From assembly GCA_028284955.1 (NCBI GenBank), contig JANQQS010000102.1:1-64000 (forward strand): DNA of 64,000 bases, given 5' to 3'. The stretch is from Myxococcota bacterium (GTDB lineage: Bacteria; Myxococcota_A; Polyangia; Polyangiales; Houyiibacteriaceae). Shown in pieces: positions 24,045 to 33,018 of the stretch. The notes under the pieces are model-generated. The model was not told the origin of the DNA. It was given only the letters and a program-made list of their open reading frames with translations, and ran no database searches. Every line of letters starts with the position of its first letter. Position 1 is the first letter of the stretch. The position numbers were made by a program, and so were the translations under genes.

Positions 24045-26762
24045 ATGACCCAAGCGCTCTTGCCCAACGTCTCCGGAGCATCGGCGAGCCCTGCTGCTGC
24101 CCCCGCCAGCATGCCCCCGCCCGGCGACCCTTCGGCGCTGTTCATCGTGGACATCAGCTCCTACATTTTTCGCGCGTACCACGCGCTGCCGCCTCTTTCG
24201 ACGAGCGGCGGCGAGCCTGTGCACGCAGTCAAGGGCGTGGCCGATATGCTGCTTCGCCTGATTAAAGAGCAACAGCCCGCTCGACTCGCGATCGCCGTCG
24301 ACGCGCCGGGCCCGACCTTCCGCTCCGAGCTCTATCCTGAATACAAAGCGACGCGAAAAGAAACGCCGCCTGACCTTCGGCAACAAATCGAGCGCGTGCA
24401 TGACATGATCGCGGCGTGGGGCATCGCCTCGCTCGAGTGTCCAGGGTTTGAAGCCGACGACGTGATCGCGAGCGCGGTCCGCCGCGGCCGCGAGCGGGAA
24501 TACACCGTGATCATCGTCAGCGCCGACAAGGATTTGCTCCAGCTAATCGAGCCGGGCGTCCTGATGTACGACAGCATGCGCGAGCGGGTGTACGGCGAAG
24601 CGGAAACCATCGAACGCATGGGTGTGCCCCCCGGGCAGGTGCGCGATTTGCTCGCGCTGATGGGCGACAGCTCGGACAACATTCCGGGCGTTCCTTCGGT
24701 CGGCAAGAAGACGGCCGTTCAACTGCTTTCCCAGTTCGGAGATATGGACGGGGTGTACGCCCAGGTGGAAGAGATTTCGCGCAAAGCGCTGAAAGCAAAA
24801 CTTATCGAACATCGAGCGCAGGCCTTCTTGTCGCGTGATTTGGTGTCGCTCAAAACCGACTTGGAGTTTGAGTTCGCCGAAGAGCGCCTTCGCATCAACG
24901 CGACCAGCCCCCCCGACCTGCGGAAGCTTTTCGCGGAGCTGGAGTTTACCCGCGCCTTGGCCCAGCTCGAGCCTGCGCCCGCCGTTGAAGGACATTACGG
25001 CCTCGCGACGGACCCCGAAGCGGTGCTTGCGACGCTCGCGGCAGCGCACGAATCGAGCGAACTCGCCATCTTCAGCGTGCTCGATGGAGACCACGCCTCG
25101 CGCGCGCCGATGCTCGGAGTTGCGCTTTGCCCGACCGAAGGCACGGCCTGCTACCTGCCGCAAGTTGCAGACCGCCCCGAGCTTCTCGAGCTCCTTCGTC
25201 CCACCCTGGAAAACTCGCTCTTTCCGAAGTTTGGCGACGCCAAACGAGAGATCGCGGCCTTCGCCGAGCTCGGCATCACGCTTCGAGGCCTACGCTTCGA
25301 CCCCACCATCGCGAGCTACCTGCTCGACCCCGGGCGGCATGCCCACGACATCGCCGACGTGAGCCGAGCCGAGCTCGATGCAGAGCTGTCTACCGTCGCC
25401 ACGCTACTCGGCAAAGGGCGAGATAAGAAAAAGAGCCTCGCCGAAGTACCTGTCGCGGAGCTGGGCCAGTTTGCCGCCGAGCGGGCCGATTACGTACTGC
25501 GCTTGTCTCATGTACTTCGCGACCGAATGACCGCGCCGGCCTTTCGCGAGCTTTCCGAACAGCTCGAGCTTCCCCTCGCGGAAGTGCTCGCGCTGATGGA
25601 GCGTACGGGCGTGCGGATCGATGCCGACCTCTTGCGGTCGATGAGCGAACAAGCCGCGCAAGAACTCAGCGCCCTCGAAGCGAAGTGCACCGAGCTCGCC
25701 GGCCAAGCGTTCAACGTAGCCTCGCCGCGGCAGCTCGAAACGATTCTCTTCGATGTGCTCAAGCTGCCTGTCATCAAAAAAACCAAGACCGCGCGGTCTA
25801 CGGATCAACAAGTGCTCGAAGATCTCACCGAGCATCACCCGCTGCCCGCCGCGATTTTGGAGCATCGCCAGCTCGCCAAACTCAAAAGCACCTATCTCGA
25901 TGCGCTGCCTCGACAGGTGCACGAGCAAACCGGACGCATTCATACCCTCTTCAACCAAGTCGTCGCGGCGACGGGCCGGCTCTCTTCGAGCGACCCCAAC
26001 CTGCAGAATATCCCCATTCGCACCGAGCTCGGCCGGCGGGTGCGTGACGCGTTTGTGCCCGAGCCGGGCTTCGAGATGATGAGCGCGGACTACTCCCAAA
26101 TCGAACTGCGTGTGCTCGCCCATCTGAGCCAAGACCAAGAATTGATCACCGCCTATCGCGACGACCTCGACGTGCACGTACGCACCGCGACGGCGCTCTT
26201 TGAAATGGAAGAGCACGAAGTCGATCGCGCGATGCGGGGGCAAGCCAAGACGGTGAACTTTGCGGTCATCTACGGGCAAACGCAGTTTGCCCTAGCCCGC
26301 AACCTCGGCATCGAGCGGCGCGAAGCCAAGCGATATATCGACGCGTTCTTCGCGCGCTACGCCGGCGTCAAACAGTTCATGGACGAAGTGGTGGAGCGCG
26401 CCCGCGAGCAAGGGTACGTTGAAACCATGCTCGGGCGCCGCCGCGCTCTGCCAGACATTCGCAGCCGAAACCCCCACCTGCGCGCCGGCGCCGAGCGCAT
26501 CGCCCGCAATACGCCCATTCAAGGCACCGCCGCCGACATCATGAAACGCGCCATGGTCCACGTCGCGCGCGAACTCAAACGCCGCCGCGCCCGCAGCCGA
26601 ATGGTGCTCACGGTGCACGACGAACTCGTATTCGAACTCCTCCCCGAAGAAAAAGAATCGCTCGCCTCCAAAATCAAAGAACTCATGGAACACGCGCTCG
26701 AGCTATCAGTGCCGCTCGTCGTCGACATGGGCTTCGGGCCCAACTGGGGCGCGGCACACTGA
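24045..26762 (+). CDS. polA: DNA polymerase I, proofreading site degenerate
   Basis: 905 residues from the ATG at 24045, which has AAGG nine bases upstream; an ATG at 24039 is alternative. 5' nuclease domain: FIVDISSYIFRAYHALPP, GFEADDVIASAV, SADKDLLQL, GDSSDNIPGV. Polymerase domain: TGRLSSSDPNLQNIPIR, MSADYSQIELRVLAHLS (motif A), QAKTVNFAVIYGQT (O-helix) and LTVHDELVFEL (motif C). The middle domain aligns to the 3'-5' exonuclease fold, but the metal-binding FDTET is replaced by FSVLD and the YxxxD motif by FAAER, so proofreading is probably lost. Repair and Okazaki fragment functions should remain. Confidence 0.96.
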   Translation: MTQALLPNVSGASASPAAAPASMPPPGDPSALFIVDISSYIFRAYHALPPLSTSGGEPVHAVKGVADMLLRLIKEQQPARLAIAVDAPGPTFRSELYPEYKATRKETPPDLRQQIERVHDMIAAWGIASLECPGFEADDVIASAVRRGREREYTVIIVSADKDLLQLIEPGVLMYDSMRERVYGEAETIERMGVPPGQVRDLLALMGDSSDNIPGVPSVGKKTAVQLLSQFGDMDGVYAQVEEISRKALKAKLIEHRAQAFLSRDLVSLKTDLEFEFAEERLRINATSPPDLRKLFAELEFTRALAQLEPAPAVEGHYGLATDPEAVLATLAAAHESSELAIFSVLDGDHASRAPMLGVALCPTEGTACYLPQVADRPELLELLRPTLENSLFPKFGDAKREIAAFAELGITLRGLRFDPTIASYLLDPGRHAHDIADVSRAELDAELSTVATLLGKGRDKKKSLAEVPVAELGQFAAERADYVLRLSHVLRDRMTAPAFRELSEQLELPLAEVLALMERTGVRIDADLLRSMSEQAAQELSALEAKCTELAGQAFNVASPRQLETILFDVLKLPVIKKTKTARSTDQQVLEDLTEHHPLPAAILEHRQLAKLKSTYLDALPRQVHEQTGRIHTLFNQVVAATGRLSSSDPNLQNIPIRTELGRRVRDAFVPEPGFEMMSADYSQIELRVLAHLSQDQELITAYRDDLDVHVRTATALFEMEEHEVDRAMRGQAKTVNFAVIYGQTQFALARNLGIERREAKRYIDAFFARYAGVKQFMDEVVERAREQGYVETMLGRRRALPDIRSRNPHLRAGAERIARNTPIQGTAADIMKRAMVHVARELKRRRARSRMVLTVHDELVFELLPEEKESLASKIKELMEHALELSVPLVVDMGFGPNWGAAH

Positions 26763-27045
26763 GTTGGACTAAGAGAAGGTCGAACCAAGAGTAGATCGAA
26801 GACGACATGGGTCGCAGTTTTTAGAAACCCAGGGAGGTGGCTTGTATGCATTGGTTGCGTGTACGCCTGGGGGCGAACGAGCTCGGCGAGGACGAACATG
26901 GATATTGAACAAAGAGGTCACTCTGAAAGAGTCTGCTTGAGCGACTGGGTCGCGAAAACTATCGAGGCTCCGGTCGGCTTTGCACGATTTTGAGCAGCGC
27001 CATCGCTCTTGAAAGCCCCACAAAATATGGTACGCGAACAGACAG
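26763..27045 (+). other. Intergenic region without recognisable gene
   Basis: 283 bp between polA and a small lipoprotein gene, visibly richer in A and T than the flanking DNA. I see no repeat, tRNA or convincing terminator. It probably carries the promoter of the downstream lipoprotein gene. Confidence 0.5.
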
Positions 27046-27681
27046 ATGTACCGAGATTTGCTCCGATGCCGTCGTTTGCGCCGTAGTTTCGTATCGAGCT
27101 TTTCAATATTCGCGCTCCTGACGTCCGGATTGACACTTGGGTGTGCCGCACAGTCCGGTGACGTGGACGAAAGCCGCGAGGAGAAGCAAGTGTTCATTCG
27201 ACGCGGCGCTTTGGATGCAAAGCATCTCGTGTGTACCGGGACTGGTTCAGCCACAAACCAAGACGGCTACGTGTGTCTGTATTACGCCATAGACAAAACT
27301 AGAGAGTCGCAAAAACTCGTGCGGAGGAGCCGATATCCAATCTTGTTTCGTCAGGCGATCTCCTATCGTCCCGCAGTCGACTCACTACTTTCGCGCGAGA
27401 CAAGAAAATATATAGTCGGTGGTATAGCGGGATGCCATGCGCCATTGAACGGACGAGACGAGGTGAACGGTGATCCGTACGAGAGTGATTTCGAAAGCGC
27501 TTTGAATACTATGGGAGCGCTCCAGCCCGTCGGCGTAAACGTCAGCGAGTGCAACGACTACGAGTTAGAAGGCTACACGGGCAAGAAGCCATTTTTCGAA
27601 CCCGAGAAGTGCAACGCGTACCCGCTCTACTACCCAACCCCGGAAGAACTGGGGCCGGAGCGTTCGAACCCCTGTAAGTGA
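27046..27681 (+). CDS. Small lipoprotein of unknown function
   Basis: 211 residues from an ATG. A basic N-terminus is followed by a hydrophobic stretch (SFSIFALLTSGLTLGC, Cys33). The mature part has five more Cys (positions around 63, 77, 129, 163, 188) and is rich in Tyr and Glu, with no family match I recognise. Base composition is visibly less GC-rich than the housekeeping neighbours, consistent with acquired or fast-evolving DNA. It begins a run of small lipoproteins (to 32.8 kb). Confidence 0.6.
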   Translation: MYRDLLRCRRLRRSFVSSFSIFALLTSGLTLGCAAQSGDVDESREEKQVFIRRGALDAKHLVCTGTGSATNQDGYVCLYYAIDKTRESQKLVRRSRYPILFRQAISYRPAVDSLLSRETRKYIVGGIAGCHAPLNGRDEVNGDPYESDFESALNTMGALQPVGVNVSECNDYELEGYTGKKPFFEPEKCNAYPLYYPTPEELGPERSNPCK

Positions 27682-27757
27682 GTTCAACCAGTTCCTGGCC
27701 GACAGAACTGCTCGAACAACGCCACGTCGCCTACGAAGGCGTGTGCTGGCTGGCCCG

Positions 27758-28378
27758 TCAGGTCTCGAGGTCGCTCGCGCGGTAGGCTTTCAGCTTCGGC
27801 CAATGATCCTGCCATCGTTTCTCCCGCAATCGCCTTTCGTAGACGCGCGGGCAGCTTATGGGGTTTCGTCGAATCTTGCCGGCGAATAGGTCGCCGAGCC
27901 CGAGAGGCGCGGTGATTTCGATGGTTCCGTCGTTCAAGCAGCGAGCGCCCACGCAGGTTGCGGTTTCATTCCAGGTTGCGATTCCGTCGGTTGCGCTTCG
28001 CAAGGGCGTCATCCCTCGCGCTTGGTTTTCTGGCCATTCGTGAACGCGCGCCTGATTGACGACTTCCCACTGCGTGGCCGGGGCGCGTTCGTGGAGTCGC
28101 TGTTCGATGTCGCGATCGTGCTCGGGGCGCGCGCGGCTCGGGTCAAAGTACACCACATCAACGTCGGCACGCGGAATCGATGTCCTGGCTTCGAAGATGT
28201 GATCCCACGCGGCGCTTCGAATCGCGCCGGCTGCGACCCAGGCGTCTGGCAGGCCTTCGTCGCGCACCAGCATCAGTAGCGAAAGCAGGTGATCATTGGT
28301 GCGTACGATGTGCTTCAGCGATTCCTTGAGTTGCGCGTCCGCGGGACTGCCCGCGTGTATTGAGGTCTCATCGTTCAT
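27758..28378 (-). CDS. Nucleotidyltransferase family protein (DUF925-like)
   Basis: 206 residues from the ATG at 28378. Motifs are consistent with a minimal nucleotidyltransferase fold: AWVAAGAIRSAAWDHI, then PRADVDVVYFDPSRARPEHD, where paired Asp residues would bind metal, and GLGDLFAGKIRRNP. The substrate is not known for this family. The upstream frame is open to 28561 but lacks protein-like character. It stands alone between two lipoprotein genes of opposite strand. No toxin-antitoxin partner is visible. Confidence 0.72.
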   Translation of the reverse strand: MNDETSIHAGSPADAQLKESLKHIVRTNDHLLSLLMLVRDEGLPDAWVAAGAIRSAAWDHIFEARTSIPRADVDVVYFDPSRARPEHDRDIEQRLHERAPATQWEVVNQARVHEWPENQARGMTPLRSATDGIATWNETATCVGARCLNDGTIEITAPLGLGDLFAGKIRRNPISCPRVYERRLREKRWQDHWPKLKAYRASDLET

Positions 28379-28652
28379 CCGGTGGGTATAGCCGAGCGGC
28401 CCTCGTTGGCGGGCTCGGATCATGAAAGAGTGCTTTGACCACGATCCATCTTTCGCAATCCCGCCGCCGGGTGACGAAGAGCGAGACCGGAAGGCCGAGC
28501 AGTAGACGACGGGCGCTGCACGTGTGGCACGATGCTTGCTCACTCGACGGTCCCCGGCCACCGAGCGGCGGCGCTCGCGACGACGTGTGCCCGGCAGATT
28601 TCATGCGACGTTCGCGCTTGCAGCGAGCGTTTCAACAGAAAGAGAAATTGCC

Positions 28653-29207
28653 ATGAATAGCAGTACAAGCCTTGCACATCCAGTACGCCTTTTTGTGGCA
28701 CTGCTGGCCGGATCTACCGGGTTAACGGGATGTACGAGCGCGGTGGCGACGTCAGAAGACGGCGCAGATACGGAAAAACTTGCGTCCGCTCCCGCCGGTA
28801 ACAATTTCTTCCATTACGACCTGGAAACCGGACAGATTACCCCAGCTGGCAAAAGCGAGCTGAGCCTGGAGGAGCGGCTCGCCTTGCAGCAGGCGCTGCC
28901 ACGCTCGGCCGGCAATGGCAATCTTGTCGCCGACTCCAATGGACCCCAAACGCGGAGTATTTCGTTTGCTCACGACAGTACCCGAGCCTGTTGGGAAATC
29001 GGTGCAAGAACGCATGAATCAGCAACGTGGCTCTGCCACAGCGTAAACACCGCCGTCATGTGCGGCGTATTCAAGCCGGGATCGAGGTGCGTAGGTGCAA
29101 CTGCCGCAACTGTGAATCATGGGCTGGTTTCAGCATCTACATCTACGTTGCCGATGGTGAACGACTTAGCGCAAGAGATACTGAGGCTTATGGAACGCGC
29201 GCAGTAA
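28653..29207 (+). CDS. Small lipoprotein of unknown function
   Basis: 184 residues from the ATG at 28653, with AGAGA just upstream. The signal peptide is clear (LFVALLAGSTGLTGC, Cys27). The mature protein has a stretch YDLETGQITPAGKSELSLEERLALQQAL and four Cys, and ends in an amphipathic helix. No known family recognised. The 274 bp between the divergent nucleotidyltransferase start and this gene show no further gene. Confidence 0.6.
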   Translation: MNSSTSLAHPVRLFVALLAGSTGLTGCTSAVATSEDGADTEKLASAPAGNNFFHYDLETGQITPAGKSELSLEERLALQQALPRSAGNGNLVADSNGPQTRSISFAHDSTRACWEIGARTHESATWLCHSVNTAVMCGVFKPGSRCVGATAATVNHGLVSASTSTLPMVNDLAQEILRLMERAQ

Positions 29208-29318
29208 CCTCAGCGCGCTATGAGCTCGACGACACACACGGATGGATTCATACAACGCTTCTTCGCGATTTCATGCTGAAAATACGCATTCCATGCTAAA
29301 ATTGCGCGCTCTGTGCGA

Positions 29319-30041
29319 TCAGTAGCAACCGCGCATGCACATGCGAAATTCGGATTCGCATACGTCGAGACAAGGCGTGCCGCGTCGTCCGCAGCGCGCC
29401 ACGCATTGATTCCACGGCGGCGTGCATACTGGAAGACACGGCGAATAGCCGTCGTAGGGAGGGCTCGCGCGCAACGTTTGGGCGGCGGTTTTTCGCGGGG
29501 AAGGGTCCGTAGTCGATGCCGCGGCGGCTGGGTCGCCGGTGGATGATTTCCCAGACGCGGAGTCTGCGGAGGTGGATGCCGCGGAGGTGGATGCCGCGGA
29601 GGCTGTCTCGGAGGAAGCTTTTTGCACGCTATTCGAATCCGAATCGGACGCAGTGGGGTCGGAGGCGCGGGAATCGGCTGCATTGGGATCAGACGCGGCG
29701 ACGGTGTGTTCGGCCGGCGCGGGCTTCGGCGGAGTCGTTTCGGTGGGTGATGGGCCGCTTGAGCGCGATCTTTGCGGCGATTTATCAGGGAGCGGTTTGA
29801 GCGCTGAGCCGCGGCGAAGCGCGCTGAGACGGCGCTTGGCGTAGCGAACGCGGGCTGGCGGCTGGTCGCTCGCGTAGTGTTCGAGCCACGCGGACCAGCA
29901 TTGACGGCGCTGCTCCAGCGTGACCTCGTCATCCCAGTCGGCGGAATGACAGTGCTCGAAGTATGCTTCGCTTTGGTGCAGCATGCGGGGGCTAGGGCCG
30001 CAGGCAAGGAGGCATACGATGGCGAGGCAGAGCAAGCGCAT
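29319..30041 (-). CDS. Cys-rich lipoprotein with Ala/Ser/Pro linker
   Basis: 240 residues. The signal peptide is short (MRLLCLAIVCLLAC, Cys14), so the ATG at 30041 is required. A helical part with HCHSADWDDEVTLEQRRQCW follows, then a long low-complexity Ser/Ala/Pro/Asp linker. The C-terminal 40 residues contain eight Cys in CxxxC patterns (CLPVC, CVARC, CLDVC, CMRGC). I infer disulfide-stabilised surface display; the function is unknown. The first 23 bp overlap head-to-head with the ogt gene on the other strand. Confidence 0.68.
   Translation of the reverse strand: MRLLCLAIVCLLACGPSPRMLHQSEAYFEHCHSADWDDEVTLEQRRQCWSAWLEHYASDQPPARVRYAKRRLSALRRGSALKPLPDKSPQRSRSSGPSPTETTPPKPAPAEHTVAASDPNAADSRASDPTASDSDSNSVQKASSETASAASTSAASTSADSASGKSSTGDPAAAASTTDPSPRKTAAQTLRASPPYDGYSPCLPVCTPPWNQCVARCGRRGTPCLDVCESEFRMCMRGCY
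29566..29605 (-). repeat. 15-bp tandem repeat in a lipoprotein linker
   Basis: Two perfect units GCGGAGGTGGATGCC (29566, 29581) and a partial third. On the minus strand they encode repeated ASTSA in the linker of the Cys-rich lipoprotein. Confidence 0.8.
30006..30012 (+). promoter_or_regulatory. Strong Shine-Dalgarno of ogt inside the opposite-strand gene
   Basis: AAGGAGG six bases before the ATG at 30019. It fixes the ogt start although it lies antisense within the first codons of the Cys-rich lipoprotein gene. Confidence 0.85.
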
Positions 30042-30603
30042 CTCCGCTCAGACTACCATCGCAGAGCGCGAGCACCAACCACGCGCGCGTTGTGCGCAAG
30101 GCTCGCTCGAGGCGCCCTATCTAGGCCGAGTGTGGCTTGCGTGGACCGATCACGGCCTCCGGTGCCTCGACTACGGCGAAACGCCGCCTCTGAGTCGAGA
30201 AGAAGCCGACGTGCAAACCATCCCAACCCGTTTCGTGACGCTTCTAAACGACTATTTCGCGGGTCACGACATCGACCCGGTCTCGTTGCCGGTCGACCTA
30301 CAGGGTACCGAATTTCAGCTTCGGGTATGGAACGCGCTGCGTCGCGTGCCGCGCGGCCAGGTGCGAAGTTACGCAGGAATCGCGCGCGACATCGGTGCCC
30401 CCCGAGCCATGCGCGCGGTCGGCATGGCCAACAGCCGCAACCCGCTCCCGATCATCGTGCCGTGCCACCGCATCGTACGCAGGAGCGGCCAGCTCGGCGG
30501 CTACACCGGCGGCCTTGATCGGAAGCGATTTCTCCTCGGGCTCGAACAGGTCAAACTCGACCGCGATCGGGTACTCCCCGGGCAGCTTGATCTGCCACTT
30601 TAG
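30019..30603 (+). CDS. ogt: Methylated-DNA--protein-cysteine methyltransferase
   Basis: 194 residues from the ATG at 30019. The C-terminal DNA-binding/active-site domain is unmistakable: GTEFQLRVWNALRRVPRGQV, YAGIARDIGAPRAMRAVGMA, then VPCHRIVRRSGQLGGYTGG, with the alkyl-accepting Cys in PCHR. The N-terminal domain lacks Ada-type zinc cysteines, so this is the stand-alone Ogt/MGMT type. It removes O6-alkyl groups from guanine in a suicide reaction. It overlaps the LysR gene stop by 4 bp at its 3' end and the divergent lipoprotein by 23 bp at its 5' end. Confidence 0.95.
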   Translation: MARQSKRISAQTTIAEREHQPRARCAQGSLEAPYLGRVWLAWTDHGLRCLDYGETPPLSREEADVQTIPTRFVTLLNDYFAGHDIDPVSLPVDLQGTEFQLRVWNALRRVPRGQVRSYAGIARDIGAPRAMRAVGMANSRNPLPIIVPCHRIVRRSGQLGGYTGGLDRKRFLLGLEQVKLDRDRVLPGQLDLPL

Positions 30604-31562
30604 AGCGTCGCTGCCGCGGCTTGCTCTTTGAGCCACGTTCGCAGCGTGTGGAAGTCTTCGCGCGTTCGGCTGCGTTCGGGGTAGGCAAGGTAATATGACT
30701 TCGCGCTTGGTTCGCGATGAGGATGGGCGAGCACGAATATGCCTTGGCGCACGTCGTCCGCGACGATGAACTCGGGAACGATCGCGATGCCCAAATGTTG
30801 TCGCGCGGCTTCGAGGGTCATGAAGAAATGGCGCAGGCCTCGGCCTTTGGAAGGTTGGGCGGCGGAAAGGGTGTCCGCCGATGCGCCGGCGGAACGTAAC
30901 CAGCTATTCCATGCGCCGGCGCGTTCCACATTGTGAAGCAGCGCCTTGCCGTCGAGCCTGTCAAAGCGCAGTTGGCCGTGCGCGCGCAAGAAATCTGGCG
31001 TGCATACTGCGATCATGTGCTCGTGCATCAGGAGCTCGCTGTGCACCCCTGGCCAATCGCCCGTTCCATAGCGCAATGCGACGTCAACCTGGGCTTGCTG
31101 CAAGTCGACCAATCGCTCCGAGGTGCTGATACGCAAATCGATATCCGGATGCTGCTGCTGCAGTTCGGGAATGCGCGGAATGAGCCATTTCATACCCAGC
31201 GTCCACAAGGTGGTGAGGGTCAAAAATGCAGGCGTTTCATTGGCTTCTAGCTGTTGGACTCCGAGCTCGATCGCATCGAGCGCCACGCGGACCTGCTGAT
31301 AGAAGCTTTGACCAGCCGGGGTGAGGGCCAGTGAGGTCCCGTTGCGTCGACGTCCGACGTCCGACGAGGGACTTTGGCCGGGTCGGCGGGCGCCTCGAAA
31401 CAGCGCCACACCGAGGGAATCTTCCAGCCGTTTGATCTGGCGGCTGATTGCGCCTTGGGTGACGCAGAGCTCTTTGGCCGCTTTGGTAAAACTCAGGTTC
31501 CGTGCCGCCGCTTCAAAAGGGACCAGCGCGTTCCAACAACCGAGCGCGTACGATGAAGTCAT
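30600..31562 (-). CDS. LysR-family transcriptional regulator (GcvA-like)
   Basis: 320 residues. N-terminal winged helix-turn-helix: LVPFEAAARNLSFTKAAKEL followed by VTQGAISRQIKRLEDSLG. A periplasmic-binding-like effector domain (about 105-310) has LTTLWTLGMKWLIPRIPEL and the GcvA-like DVALRYGTGDWPGV. An insertion after LFRGARRPGQSPSSDVGRRR is longer than usual between HTH and effector domain. Target genes are unknown; the convergent ogt and the divergent lipoprotein at 31638 are the neighbours. Confidence 0.93.
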   Translation of the reverse strand: MTSSYALGCWNALVPFEAAARNLSFTKAAKELCVTQGAISRQIKRLEDSLGVALFRGARRPGQSPSSDVGRRRNGTSLALTPAGQSFYQQVRVALDAIELGVQQLEANETPAFLTLTTLWTLGMKWLIPRIPELQQQHPDIDLRISTSERLVDLQQAQVDVALRYGTGDWPGVHSELLMHEHMIAVCTPDFLRAHGQLRFDRLDGKALLHNVERAGAWNSWLRSAGASADTLSAAQPSKGRGLRHFFMTLEAARQHLGIAIVPEFIVADDVRQGIFVLAHPHREPSAKSYYLAYPERSRTREDFHTLRTWLKEQAAAATL

Positions 31563-31637
31563 GAGCTTTCATCATGTGTAGCATGACGCAAAATCGATTG
31601 CACAGACGTCTCGATCCTGCTGCTTTTTGCTGGTTTC

Positions 31638-32795
31638 ATGCGACATCGGCGACGCTGCTGTTTTTTGTGTCCGCGTTTATGGTATGCGCAAACGTTTTGT
31701 TTATCGATTCTCGCTTCGATGGGTTGCTCGCCGTTCTCCTTCGCGCCGGACCAGGTGAATAAGCAAACCAGGGACGGTATTGCAGCGGTTCTCGACGACG
31801 GAGGCTTTCGCGCGAAACTTGTTCGCTCCGCCAAAGCCACCGAGCTTTCCTGTCGCCTGTCTTCGTCTTCGCCTCATGCCTATGAGTGCGAGGGGCCTCG
31901 GCCGTGTAGTCCAGCATTCGAATCGTGGGGCGCGTGGGTCCAGCTTCAATCGGGCAGAGAGACTCGTGTGGGGTGCACCTGCGGAGACCGCGAAGCGCCA
32001 TCCGATTCCGATTGCACGCCGTCGTGGACGTGCCGCGCGCTCGGCACGGAGAAGCGCAGCGTGTGCCTTCGGCAGAGCAGCGATGGAGCGGATGACACGC
32101 TCGAGCATCTGATGCGCGAAGGCTACGCAATCTGTCGACCTCCGCTTCCCTGGCTGCTCGCAAGTTTTGATCCTGGTGGCGCGGGCGTATTTGCGGACGA
32201 GCTGTCCGCGGCACTCACGCACCAGCCGAGCGGAGCCCTTTTTGGAAACGACATCGAAGGGCGGGTTGTCGTATGGCCCTTCACCGAGCGGGCACATGAC
32301 CAGGTATCGAACGCGCAGCAAGGATGGAACGCACTTGCCGCGCAGATGAGGAACGACACCGTGGCCAAACTCTCGGCCTCGTTTGACTGGCTACGAAGGC
32401 TTTCTGAGCTGCTTCGAAGGCATCGCCCTCCTCGCGAACCGTGGACCTTCACGCGCGCGGAAGTCCGAGACGGAGACTTCTCGAGAAACTTCCAGGTGGT
32501 CCACATTGACTTCTCTTTTTGGACGATTCTCATCGCGGTACGCGGCAGTACCACCCGGCTGTTCCAAAAATCAGGCCCGCCGTGGCGACCACTTCCGGAG
32601 CACAAACAGCCGAACGTTGGCGATGTCGTGATCATCGCAGGGCAGGGGGGGGGCGGCGACCGCCGACACGCCAGTTCGACCGATAACACAAGCTCGGAAC
32701 CATCCGGAAGCCGCCTTGTCTTCCGCTATGCCGACTATCCCGACTCGGCCCGCAATCGCCCGGTCCGCGACTACAACGATGAGACAAGCGAGTAG
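31638..32795 (+). CDS. Large lipoprotein of unknown function with poly-G tract
   Basis: 385 residues from an ATG. Signal region FCLSILASMGC gives lipidation Cys30. A Cys-rich segment (about 70-150) includes VGCTCGDREAPSDSDCTPSWTC. The rest has Trp- and Phe-rich beta stretches (VVHIDFSFWTILIAVRGS). No known domain recognised. Near the C-terminus nine consecutive G bases (32645-32653) encode GGG. Slippage there would change the last 45 residues, so phase variation is possible. The gene diverges from the LysR regulator by 75 bp. Confidence 0.65.
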   Translation: MRHRRRCCFLCPRLWYAQTFCLSILASMGCSPFSFAPDQVNKQTRDGIAAVLDDGGFRAKLVRSAKATELSCRLSSSSPHAYECEGPRPCSPAFESWGAWVQLQSGRETRVGCTCGDREAPSDSDCTPSWTCRALGTEKRSVCLRQSSDGADDTLEHLMREGYAICRPPLPWLLASFDPGGAGVFADELSAALTHQPSGALFGNDIEGRVVVWPFTERAHDQVSNAQQGWNALAAQMRNDTVAKLSASFDWLRRLSELLRRHRPPREPWTFTRAEVRDGDFSRNFQVVHIDFSFWTILIAVRGSTTRLFQKSGPPWRPLPEHKQPNVGDVVIIAGQGGGGDRRHASSTDNTSSEPSGSRLVFRYADYPDSARNRPVRDYNDETSE

Positions 32796-32810
32796 TCGTG
32801 TGGATCTGAA

Positions 32811-32999
32811 CCGAAGCGGATGCCGAACCAGAACCTGAAGCCGACACCGAACCCGACGCCGAACCCGACGCCGAACCCGATGCAGATGCCGAACCTGAAG
32901 GAATCAGACGCCGATTCCGATCCAGACCCCGGTGCAGATGCCGAACCTGACGTCCGCGCAGATCCTGGTGGCGATTCGGAATCAGATTTGGCGTCGTGA
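32811..32999 (+). pseudogene. Frameshifted Asp/Ala/Glu/Pro-repeat remnant
   Basis: The DNA encodes EADAEPEPEADTEPDAEPDA (12-bp units GACGCCGAACCC) in one frame from 32813. It then needs a one-base shift near GAAGGAATCAG to continue as ESDADSDPDPGADAEPD and end at TGA 32997. No start codon or signal peptide precedes it. Such acidic repeats are usual as linkers behind lipoprotein Cys residues, so this looks like the broken linker of a former lipoprotein gene. Confidence 0.45.
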
Positions 33000-33018
33000 A
33001 CCGAACAAAAGCCTTGTG

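Noticed and set aside
25404..26279. 291-codon minus-strand frame opposite polA
   Set aside because: Lies wholly within conserved polymerase motifs on the other strand.
26763..27045. Possible ncRNA or riboswitch in the AT-richer spacer after polA
   Set aside because: I found no convincing stem set or conserved motif.
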